Shown: positions 1-6,371 of the stretch, piece by piece
How positions within the stretch are numbered: the stretch's first letter is position 1
How the letters are laid out: every line of letters starts with the position of its first letter
Assembly (NCBI GenBank): GCA_016763215.1
Contig: JAESUF010000108.1
Coordinates: 1 to 11,805, forward strand
Length of the DNA stretch: 11,805 nt
Direction of reading: 5' to 3'
Source: Flavobacteriaceae bacterium
GTDB taxonomy: Bacteria; Bacteroidota; Bacteroidia; Flavobacteriales; Flavobacteriaceae
Made by a program: the position numbers and the translations under genes
The notes under the pieces: model-generated
Seen by the model: the letters and a program-made list of their open reading frames with translations, nothing else
What the model was told of the DNA's origin: nothing
The model's database searches: none

Positions 1-188
1 AACAAGGGTTTTACAATTATACTTTTGTTACCAAAACTTCAGATGGTTTTATTTCAGAATCAGCAATTAGAGGGGATTTCTCTAAAACTGAAAATGAATA
101 CACTGTAATTGTCTATTTCAAACCTTTTGGATCTCTCTTTGACCGAGCGATTGGTGTAGGGTCCATACGATTCGAAGGAGAAAGATAA
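1..188 (+). CDS. Type IX secretion system plug protein (DUF5103), C-terminal end only
   Basis: This is the last 61 residues of a protein cut by the window edge; codons begin at base 3 and the TAA stop is at 186-188. The tail contains a YNYTFVT stretch, then TENEYTVIVYFKPFG and an FDRAIGVGSI ending. This matches my memory of the C terminus of DUF5103 proteins, where an ENEY...VYYRPFG...YDR.IG pattern is typical. Members of that family are described as the plug that closes the periplasmic side of the SprA translocon of the type IX secretion system. Placement directly before apaG and a DUF3667 gene agrees with the gene order I recall in Flavobacteriia. Only the tail is visible, so no domain layout can be given. 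The family call rests on this short stretch plus context. Confidence 0.7.
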   Translation, partial: QGFYNYTFVTKTSDGFISESAIRGDFSKTENEYTVIVYFKPFGSLFDRAIGVGSIRFEGER

Positions 189-262
189 TGTTAGATATAG
201 GGAGAAAAATACTTTTCAATTTTTCGAACCTTTACATTTTACATTTTTAGGTTTTACATTTA

Positions 263-270
263 TAAGTTTG
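263..270 (+). promoter_or_regulatory. Candidate -7 promoter element for apaG
   Basis: TAAGTTTG fits the Bacteroidetes -7 consensus TAnnTTTG. Transcription would begin near 277, giving a leader of about 35 bases before the ATG at 312. No good -33 TTG is seen at the usual distance. Three copies of TTTACATT (231-238, 238-245, 253-260) lie just upstream; their meaning is unknown. Confidence 0.4.
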
Positions 271-311
271 ACCCTTTGGAACTTTCAGACAAAATCTCTA
301 AATTAGCTAAT

Positions 312-698
312 ATGGTTCAGCAAATCACAAAAGGTATTAAAATCTCTGTAAAGACATCATACGATGGTACTTTATACAGGAACTACCACGAATACCATAA
401 TTTCAGCTATTATATTACAATAGAAAACAAATCTCCAGATACCGTGAAATTAACGGATCGTCATTGGAGAATTCTTGACTCATTAAACGCCACTGAAATT
501 GTTGAAGGAGAAGGGGTTGTAGGACAAACACCTGTATTAGAACCTCACGATACTTACACATACAAATCGGGTTGTTTTTTATTTTCTACTATAGGAGCTA
601 TGTGTGGTTACTTTAAAATGATTAGTTTTGACTCTCAAGAGCAATTTAATGTAGTCATACCAACGTTTCAACTTTCAACTCCAGTATCATTAAACTAA
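312..698 (+). CDS. apaG: ApaG family protein
   Basis: The gene encodes a 128-residue protein, the normal size for ApaG. The family has an Ig/fibronectin-type beta-sandwich fold. It was named for a link to cobalt/magnesium efflux and diadenosine tetraphosphate levels in enterobacteria, but its biochemical role in Bacteroidetes is not settled. Visible hallmarks are the opening MVQQITKGIKISV, RHW at residues 50-52, the glycine motif GEGVVG at 66-71, and the closing VVIPTFQLSTPVSLN. I chose the ATG at 312 because the family begins MVxxxTxGI. An upstream TTG at 276 would add 12 unrelated residues and falls at the predicted transcription start. It ends overlapping the next gene by about 10 bases, so translation is probably coupled. 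No signal peptide is present, so the protein is cytoplasmic. Confidence 0.92.
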   Translation: MVQQITKGIKISVKTSYDGTLYRNYHEYHNFSYYITIENKSPDTVKLTDRHWRILDSLNATEIVEGEGVVGQTPVLEPHDTYTYKSGCFLFSTIGAMCGYFKMISFDSQEQFNVVIPTFQLSTPVSLN

Positions 699-1819
699 CG
701 AAAAGAAATAAGTCTCGAAAACTATCCTTACCTAAAGAGCCAGAATGCCTCAATTGTAGGCACCCTTTTTCAGGTCATGAAAAATTCTGTCCAGATTGTG
801 GACAAAAAAATAAAGGAAAAACAATTACATTTAAAAGTTTTATTGCAGAAGTTTTTAATGGATTTGTTTCTTGGGATGCTAAATTCTGGAACACTTTAAT
901 CCCTCTTATTATAAAGCCAGGAAAAGTTTCAAGAGATTTTATTGATGGAAAAAGAGTCCGTTATTCCAATCCTTTTCAGTTTTATTTAACAGCATCAATC
1001 TTATTTTTCTTAATCTTTGGGATGATAGATGGCTACAATAGAATTACTGAATTAAGTGAAGGGAAATCAAAGAAAACAAATATTTCAACTACGCTCTCAG
1101 ACCCACAAAAAATTAACATTGACTCTCTGAAAAAGACAGTTAATCAACAATTAAAAGATTCATTCATTCCTATAGACTCTTTAAGCAGAAAAAGAATTGT
1201 AGATGAGATAGGAAAAGGGATAAAAAGAGATTCATTAAGCATAGGAAACAACGCTGCTAACATTTCTTTTGGAGGAAGTACCCGACTTGACAAATTCATA
1301 CGTTTCCAGAGGACACACCCTGAAATGGCTATCGATGAAGCATTAGATAGTCTTGGTTACAAAAAAAACTTCACCAATAGATTCTTTTACAGTCGTAGTA
1401 AAGTAGCAAACTCATTTATGAAAGATGATGAAAGTAAAGAGAGATTTGTGCAAGAAATGATTTCTTATGCTTCTATTTCTTTATTCATCTTGCTTCCTAT
1501 ATTCACGTTGTCTTTAAAGTTTTTCTATATTAGAAGAAGGTTTACTTATGTAGAACATTTGATTTTTGTTTTCCATACACAAACGGTTTTCTTCTTACTA
1601 CTAACACTGTTCTTACTCATCAATTTTTTCGTAAAAGATGTACAGGAATGGATCTTTGTGGTACTTTTCTTAATTTACTTACTCATTGCCATGCGGAAAT
1701 TTTATCAACAAGGCTATTTTAAAACCTTCATGAAATTTATTCTAATTAACATGGTTTATATGTTCTTAGCTTTCATTGGAATATCCATTGTAGGCCTTGT
1801 GTCTTTTGCCTTTTTCTAA
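689..1819 (+). CDS. DUF3667 zinc-ribbon membrane protein, non-canonical start
   Basis: The reading frame is open from 650 to the TAA at 1817-1819. It encodes about 376 residues if it begins at the ATT at 689, which overlaps the end of apaG. The N-terminal part holds a zinc-ribbon pattern, CLNC then CPDC (cysteines 20, 23, 34, 37), followed by GQKNKGK, as in the DUF3667 family. A conserved-looking block (FVSWDAKFW, IKPGKVSRDFIDGKR) leads into a first membrane segment at roughly 95-111. Then come a charged loop of about 150 residues and about four further membrane segments (roughly 262-278, 288-312, 320-335, 347-376). The first ATG in frame, at 1022, would discard the zinc ribbon and first membrane segment, so it is not a credible start. 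No ATG, GTG or TTG occurs in frame between 650 and 1022. The start is therefore uncertain. The family's function is unknown to me. Confidence 0.8.
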   Translation: MKLTKRNKSRKLSLPKEPECLNCRHPFSGHEKFCPDCGQKNKGKTITFKSFIAEVFNGFVSWDAKFWNTLIPLIIKPGKVSRDFIDGKRVRYSNPFQFYLTASILFFLIFGMIDGYNRITELSEGKSKKTNISTTLSDPQKINIDSLKKTVNQQLKDSFIPIDSLSRKRIVDEIGKGIKRDSLSIGNNAANISFGGSTRLDKFIRFQRTHPEMAIDEALDSLGYKKNFTNRFFYSRSKVANSFMKDDESKERFVQEMISYASISLFILLPIFTLSLKFFYIRRRFTYVEHLIFVFHTQTVFFLLLTLFLLINFFVKDVQEWIFVVLFLIYLLIAMRKFYQQGYFKTFMKFILINMVYMFLAFIGISIVGLVSFAFF

Positions 1820-1828
1820 ATTTAGAAA
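1813..1828. terminator. Palindrome between convergent genes, possible weak terminator
   Basis: TTTCTAAATTTAGAAA is a perfect 16-base palindrome. It overlaps the stop codon of the DUF3667 gene and ends one base before the stop of the convergent NRDE gene. It is AT-only except for one C-G pair in each arm, so a hairpin would be weak. A role as a shared two-way terminator is an inference from position. Confidence 0.3.
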
Positions 1829-2527
1829 TTAAAGAAATTTTCTAGCATTGTTTACCAAATCATCATACTGAATTGAAACTTCTTCTTGACCCCTCATCAC
1901 AGACGTAATACTTACCGTTTCAACAAAAGGTCTTTTCATTTTTAATGTTGTCCCTTCCGTTCCTAAATCTGTAGATTTATGAAATGCAACAATTTCAGTT
2001 TGCATAAATTCTCCTCGGTTTCTAAGCCAATCCGAAAACCATTGCTTTCTTTGTAATTTAGTCTCTGAATCATATAAGGTAGAGGAAGACCAAATAACAG
2101 GCTCTTGAGGCAACTCTTGAAAGTGTTTCTCTTCTCCATCCCAAACCAATTCATAGGTAGTTAAACGATCATTCCAATCTACCAAAACAATCGTAAAGGG
2201 TTCTATTTCATGAAAATCAAATGAAGTGGTATATCCAACAGGGTCATCAACACTCAATATCTCTTTCACCACCACTCCTCTACTCATTCTATAATAAGAA
2301 CCTCTTTGGTGTTTTTCAAACCCACCATTTAATAGGCAAACTAACCTGTTTTTGTTGCTTGTCCCAATCCATGTTCCTCCAGCCAATTCATCTTTTGGAT
2401 AGGTCATTTCTACACCTTTCTCTATATATTTTTGAGGAGGGATTGTTTTTCTCATTGGACTTTCATCTCGATTTGATGTCAAAATAAAGTCTCCATTACC
2501 TAAAGGAAGATATGTAACAGTACACAT
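1829..2527 (-). CDS. NRDE / TANGO2 family protein
   Basis: This gene encodes 232 residues. The protein opens with MCTVTYLPL and carries the motif NRDE at residues 19-22, which names the NRDE family (related to human TANGO2). GGTWIG follows, then NRLVCLLNGG, both typical of the family. Cys2 directly after Met fits the proposed resemblance to N-terminal nucleophile hydrolases, in which removal of Met exposes the cysteine; no substrate is established for bacterial members. The length is close to the usual 230-260 residues. There is no signal peptide, so it should be cytoplasmic. It is convergent with the DUF3667 gene (9 bases apart) and divergent from pruA, with 113 bases between the start codons. 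Confidence 0.88.
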   Translation of the reverse strand: MCTVTYLPLGNGDFILTSNRDESPMRKTIPPQKYIEKGVEMTYPKDELAGGTWIGTSNKNRLVCLLNGGFEKHQRGSYYRMSRGVVVKEILSVDDPVGYTTSFDFHEIEPFTIVLVDWNDRLTTYELVWDGEEKHFQELPQEPVIWSSSTLYDSETKLQRKQWFSDWLRNRGEFMQTEIVAFHKSTDLGTEGTTLKMKRPFVETVSITSVMRGQEEVSIQYDDLVNNARKFL

Positions 2528-2591
2528 AAATTAAGTGTTTAAAAAGAATCTCTAAGGTCAATTTACAAGTATTAAACTGACAAATAAATTG

Positions 2592-2599
2592 TAACTTCG
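2592..2599 (+). promoter_or_regulatory. Candidate -7 promoter element for pruA
   Basis: TAACTTCG differs from the Bacteroidetes -7 consensus TAnnTTTG at one base. Transcription would begin near 2606, about 35 bases before the ATG at 2641. The identical octamer precedes the metalloprotease gene at 10620-10627. No clear -33 TTG is seen. Confidence 0.45.
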
Positions 2600-2640
2600 C
2601 GACTCCAAAATTAGTCGATTACAAATTAAAAACATACAAA

Positions 2641-4268
2641 ATGGGAAAAGGTTTTTTTCACGTACCAACAGCCATCAATGAGCCTGTAAAATCATATGCT
2701 CCTGGAACTCCAGAAAGAGAAGCTGTCTCTAAACAATACAAAGAATATTTCAACGGAAGTGTAGATGTACCTATGTATATCGGTTCTGAAGAAGTGAAAA
2801 CTGGAAATACCAGAAACATGACTCCTCCACACGATCACCAACACATTGTTGGTCAGTATCACATAGGAGAAAAATCACATGTTGAAACAGCTATCTCTAC
2901 TGCTCTGGAAGCTAGAAAAGCATGGTCGCAAATGCCTTGGGAACAAAGAGCGGCTATCTTCTTAAAAGCTGCGGAATTAGTTGCCGGACCTTATAGAGCT
3001 AAGATCAATGCATCTACGATGATTGCACAATCTAAAACTGTTCATCAAGCGGAAATTGATGCTGCTTGTGAGTATATAGATTTCTTACGTTTCAATGTAG
3101 AATTCATGTCCCAAATCTATGAGGAGCAACCAGACTCTTCAGAAGGAATATGGAATCGTGTAGAATACCGTCCATTAGAAGGATTTATATACGCAATTAC
3201 TCCTTTTAACTTTACAGCTATTGCAGGAAATTTACCAGCAAGTGCTGCAATGATGGGAAATACTGTTGTCTGGAAACCTTCAGATCACCAGATCTTCTCT
3301 GCAAAAGTCTTAATGGATATTTTTAAAGAAGCTGGTCTTCCTGATGGTGTGATTAACATGGTATATGGTGATCCTGTAATGATTACAGATACTGTTTTAG
3401 CGAGTCCAGATTTTGCTGGAATTCACTTTACCGGATCTACCTATGTATTTAAAGAGATTTGGAAAAAAATAGGCGAGAATATTCACAACTACAAAACCTA
3501 TCCTAAAATTGTAGGAGAAACTGGTGGTAAAGATTTTATCATTGCACATCCTTCTGCAAATCCAAAACAAGTAGCTACAGGAATTATTAGAGGTTCTTTT
3601 GAATTCCAAGGTCAAAAATGTTCAGCAGCATCTAGAGTATACCTGCCAAAATCATTGGCTGAAGAAACATTAAATTATGTAAAAGAAGATATCGCATCTT
3701 TTAAAATGGGATCTCCTGAAGACATGGGTAATTATATTACTGCTGTAATTCACGAGGCTTCTTTTGACAAGCTAGCTTCTTTTATAGATGGAGCAAAAGC
3801 AGATGCGGACGCAGAAGTTTTTGCTGGAGGGAACTACGATAAATCAAAAGGATATTTTATTGAACCTACAGTAATCGTAGCAAAAGACCCAAAATACACT
3901 ACCATGTGTACTGAACTATTCGGACCTATTGTAACCATATACATTTATGAGGATGCTGATTGGGCTGACACATTAAAATTGGTTGACGCAACTTCTGAAT
4001 ACGCATTAACTGGAGCTGTCTTCTCTAGAGACAGATATGCTGTAACAGAAGCTGCCAAAGCATTAGAAAATTGCGCTGGAAACTTCTACATCAACGACAA
4101 GCCAACAGGAGCTGTTGTGGGCCAGCAACCATTTGGTGGAGCAAGAGCTTAGGAACGAATGACAAAGCTGGATCTCCACAAAATTTATTACGTTGGGTTT
4201 CTCCAAGGTTAATTAAAGAAACCTTTGTTACGCCAACAGATTATAGATACCCTTTTTTAGGAGAGTAA
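2641..4268 (+). CDS. pruA: L-glutamate gamma-semialdehyde dehydrogenase, interrupted by a one-base frameshift
   Basis: PruA oxidises glutamate semialdehyde (from pyrroline-5-carboxylate) to glutamate with NAD+, the second step of proline breakdown. The family opening MGKGFFHVPTAINEPVKSY is present, as are the cofactor-binding region ITPFNFTAIAGNLP, FTGSTYVFKEIW, VGETGGKDF with general-base Glu293, and FEFQGQKCSAASR with catalytic Cys327. Near the end comes GAVVGQQPFGGARA, after which the frame meets TAG at 4150-4152 and stops at residue 503. The rest of the normal C terminus (GTNDKAG...LLRWVS...IKETFV...DYRYPFLGE, 38 residues) continues in another frame from 4152 to the TAA at 4266-4268. Restoring one base near 4150 gives the expected serine and a 542-residue protein, the family's normal length. 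Catalytic residues are intact, but the truncated form loses the end of the substrate loop and the C-terminal segment. It may be a sequencing error, a recent mutation or, less likely, recoding. The gene appears monocistronic. Confidence 0.93.
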
Positions 4269-4285
4269 GAAATATAATTTCATAA

Positions 4286-4315
4286 AAAAAAGGCTCGCAA
4301 TTGCGAGCCTTTTTT
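4286..4315. terminator. Bidirectional intrinsic terminator after pruA
   Basis: This is a perfect 30-base palindrome whose GC-rich core is AGGCTCGCAATTGCGAGCCT (4291-4310), flanked by an A run on the left and a T run on the right. Transcribed from either side it forms a strong hairpin with an AATT loop followed by uridines. It lies 17 bases after the pruA frame and 28 bases from the stop of the convergent lipoprotein gene, so it can serve both. Confidence 0.92.
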
Positions 4316-4343
4316 ATGAAGTACTGTGAGATATAACCTACAT

Positions 4344-5660
4344 TTAATCGAAAGGTTTATTCTCATTTATTTTCGCATACTGCACATTGTAAATTGTTCT
4401 ACCATCAATCTCTACTAGCATTACAATAATTCCAACATTCTGAACATCGCTCACATTATAATTAGCTAAATCAACAGTGTAATTCTTCGTGTGAATTCCT
4501 ATTGTAGATTGAATTGGATCTCCAAAGATACCCGTAGCTGCATATCTCAAGACTCCATTGTGTTCGTAATTTACAATTGTACTTACACCTCCATAGTAAC
4601 TAGTATAATTCTCTTGATTTGCTTGAACTTTATCTTCTAAAACAAAAACAACGATTTTCGCATCACTTTTACTATCTAAAAATCCAGCTTCAATATCTAT
4701 TGTTAAGGCTGTACCACTCAACGATGAATTAATTGCTAAACCAACATCTGTTGTGCCCTGCGCTGCATCTACTGCCTGACTAACATTATTTGTTTCAGGA
4801 GAGCTCCACAAGGTAGTTCTGTTAACATAAGCTGTAGGGTAACTATTAACTCCATAAGCATTATCTAAGGCACTAGAAAAACTATTCTGCATTACATCAC
4901 CTGTATGCACACCTACAAAAAATACTTTATCTGTTTGTGCTTTTACCAAACTGTATGCATAGGTTACTCTAGGACACCAACCACACCAAGTTCCAGTAAA
5001 ATCTTCAACCACTCCATTTTTAGTAAAACTAGTAGGAAGATTTGCTGGGTCTACGATATTAATATTAATATCAGAACTTGTCATTGAACTAAATGTTGCT
5101 TTTACTGCAACAGTTCCTTCATTAGCTCCTGTATATTCATTCCCTGTGATAACAGCGTTGTCTACATAAAAACTACTTTCAGAAGTTTTATCGAATGAAG
5201 TACCATTATTATATCGGGCAGTGGCTGTAAACGTTACATCACTTCCAATAAAAATAGCAGTTGTATTCGCAGAAACGATCACTGAAGTTAACTCAATAGG
5301 GTCTACTGCTATCGTAATTGCACTACTTGTCAAATTTTCATAAGCTGCCATTACAGATAAATCTCCTGTAGTCATTGGCGTATAAGTGTTTCCTGTAATA
5401 GGCGTGCCATCTACAGAAATTATAGATTGAGAGGTAACGCTTGCCCCTGTATTTGCACTTACATTAAATGTTACTGTTTGCCCTTCAATCATTGACGTTT
5501 TGTCTGAGGTTATTGTAATTGAAGTAATAGGTGTACCTCCACCTCCAGAGTTATCGCCATTGCCATCGCCAGGAAGATCATCTTCCCCTGAGCCAGAACA
5601 TGCGAATAAAAAGACAATTGTAAAAATTGTAAGTAAGTTTGATAGTTTTAAAAGTTTCAT
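4344..5660 (-). CDS. Omp28-type lipoprotein with Ig-like repeats and a thioredoxin-like domain
   Basis: The gene encodes 438 residues. A signal peptide ends in a lipobox FLFAC, so Cys21 should carry the lipid anchor. The following SGSGEDD and Gly/Asp-rich linker (about 22-43) are acidic enough to resemble the surface-export signal of Bacteroidetes lipoproteins. Two Ig-like beta domains follow, at about 44-118 and 120-205. A thioredoxin-like domain begins near 213 with EDFTGTWCGWCPR, where Cys226 and Cys229 form the CxxC pair. Its remainder, with HTGDVMQNSF and SYPTAYVNR (a likely cis-proline loop), and the C-terminal beta domain match Omp28-family proteins, named after Porphyromonas gingivalis Omp28. 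Apart from Cys21 these are the only cysteines. The gene is divergent from a TlpA-like gene, suggesting a shared redox role in the envelope. The exact substrate is unknown. No T9SS sorting domain was recognised. Confidence 0.83.
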   Translation of the reverse strand: MKLLKLSNLLTIFTIVFLFACSGSGEDDLPGDGNGDNSGGGGTPITSITITSDKTSMIEGQTVTFNVSANTGASVTSQSIISVDGTPITGNTYTPMTTGDLSVMAAYENLTSSAITIAVDPIELTSVIVSANTTAIFIGSDVTFTATARYNNGTSFDKTSESSFYVDNAVITGNEYTGANEGTVAVKATFSSMTSSDININIVDPANLPTSFTKNGVVEDFTGTWCGWCPRVTYAYSLVKAQTDKVFFVGVHTGDVMQNSFSSALDNAYGVNSYPTAYVNRTTLWSSPETNNVSQAVDAAQGTTDVGLAINSSLSGTALTIDIEAGFLDSKSDAKIVVFVLEDKVQANQENYTSYYGGVSTIVNYEHNGVLRYAATGIFGDPIQSTIGIHTKNYTVDLANYNVSDVQNVGIIVMLVEIDGRTIYNVQYAKINENKPFD

Positions 5661-5707
5661 AATGATTTAAGGGTAATAAGGTTGGTTGATAATATTTTAT
5701 AATTACA

Positions 5708-5715
5708 CAAATAAA
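5708..5715 (-). promoter_or_regulatory. Possible -7 promoter element for the Omp28-type gene
   Basis: Read on the minus strand this is TTTATTTG, one mismatch from TAnnTTTG. Transcription would begin near 5701, about 40 bases before the start codon at 5660. There is no convincing -33 element, so the call is weak. Confidence 0.3.
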
Positions 5716-5794
5716 GTTGTTTTTTTTGATTAATTAAAGGTATATCAATACTTTAAAATAATTCTTAGTATTGACACTTAATTTATAAACAACT
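5715..5794. repeat. Long nested inverted repeat in a divergent intergenic region
   Basis: Three nested pairs of complementary arms share one centre region. The outer arms are AGTTGTTT (5715-5722) and AAACAACT (5787-5794). The middle arms are AATTAA (5732-5737) and TTAATT (5778-5783). The inner arms are TCAATACT (5745-5752) and AGTATTGA (5767-5774). It lies between the two divergent genes, upstream of the TlpA -7 element and partly over the possible promoter of the lipoprotein gene. It could bind a regulator or form a cruciform or hairpin. Low sequence complexity makes chance pairing a real possibility. Confidence 0.4.
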
Positions 5795-5846
5795 CTTCTT
5801 TTGATAAAATATATTGAACGCTCGGAATTTTAACTATTTTTTATGC

Positions 5847-5854
5847 TATGTTTG
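5847..5854 (+). promoter_or_regulatory. -7 promoter element for the TlpA-DUF6029 operon
   Basis: TATGTTTG is an exact match to TAnnTTTG. Transcription would begin near 5861, about 22 bases before the ATG at 5883. This also argues against the upstream TTG at 5814 as a start, since that codon lies before the promoter. The -33 region has only a weak TCG at about 22 bases distance. Confidence 0.6.
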
Positions 5855-5882
5855 CGTTCAACAACTAAAAACTTATAACCAA

Positions 5883-6365
5883 ATGAAACCTCTTGTACTA
5901 TTCACTATTCTTCTGATTAGTCAATCTTTACTGGGACAAAAAACAATCCCAAATGTAAATGTCACAACCTCTAAAGGGAAAATAGTAAACATTCAAAATG
6001 AAATCCCTAAAGATAAAATCACCATTATTAGCTTTTGGGCCACCTGGTGTGTTCCTTGTATTAATGAATTAGACGCTATTAATGAAGTATATAGTGAGTG
6101 GCAAAAAGAAGTTAATGTAGAGCTTATTGCTATTTCTGTTGACGATGCAAGAACTCAAAAAAGAATTAAGCCTATGGTAAATGGTAAAGAATGGGAATAC
6201 AAAATACTACTGGACAAAAATCAAGAGCTTAAAAGAGCTCTAAATATTTCTGCTGTTCCTCATACGATAGTCATAAAAGATGGTAAAATTATATACAGAC
6301 ATTCTGGGTACACACCTGGAGATGAAGATGATTTACTTGATTTCATTAAAAAGAACGCAAACTAA
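5883..6365 (+). CDS. TlpA-like periplasmic thioredoxin (thiol-disulfide oxidoreductase)
   Basis: The gene encodes 160 residues. A signal peptide (MKPLVLFTILLISQSLLGQ) directs export; with no lipobox cysteine, the protein should be soluble in the periplasm. The thioredoxin fold follows: a strand ITIISFWATWCVPC with the redox pair Cys56 and Cys59, then INELDAINEVY, a strand VELIAISVDD, and the cis-proline loop ISAVPHTIVIKDGK near residue 129. TlpA/ResA proteins usually reduce disulfides in exported proteins; a WCVPC motif fits that. The ATG at 5883 was chosen because it starts the signal peptide and lies just downstream of a good -7 element. It is first in an operon, 6 bases before a DUF6029 gene. 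No other cysteine is present. The partner is not known; the neighbouring barrel and the divergent lipoprotein are candidates. Confidence 0.88.
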   Translation: MKPLVLFTILLISQSLLGQKTIPNVNVTTSKGKIVNIQNEIPKDKITIISFWATWCVPCINELDAINEVYSEWQKEVNVELIAISVDDARTQKRIKPMVNGKEWEYKILLDKNQELKRALNISAVPHTIVIKDGKIIYRHSGYTPGDEDDLLDFIKKNAN

Positions 6366-6371
6366 TTAATT

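Noticed and set aside
276..311. Upstream TTG start for apaG
   Set aside because: It adds 12 residues not found in ApaG proteins and lies at the predicted transcription start; the ATG at 312 gives the family's usual N terminus.
2221..2487. An 88-codon plus-strand frame opposite the NRDE gene
   Set aside because: It is antisense to a clear family member and its translation shows no recognisable features.
4071..4268. A separate 65-residue protein at the end of pruA
   Set aside because: Its last 38 residues are the missing PruA C terminus and the first part overlaps pruA in another frame, so it is a fragment produced by the frameshift.
5814..5882. Upstream TTG start for the TlpA-like gene
   Set aside because: It lies before the -7 element and would put 23 residues in front of a good signal peptide.
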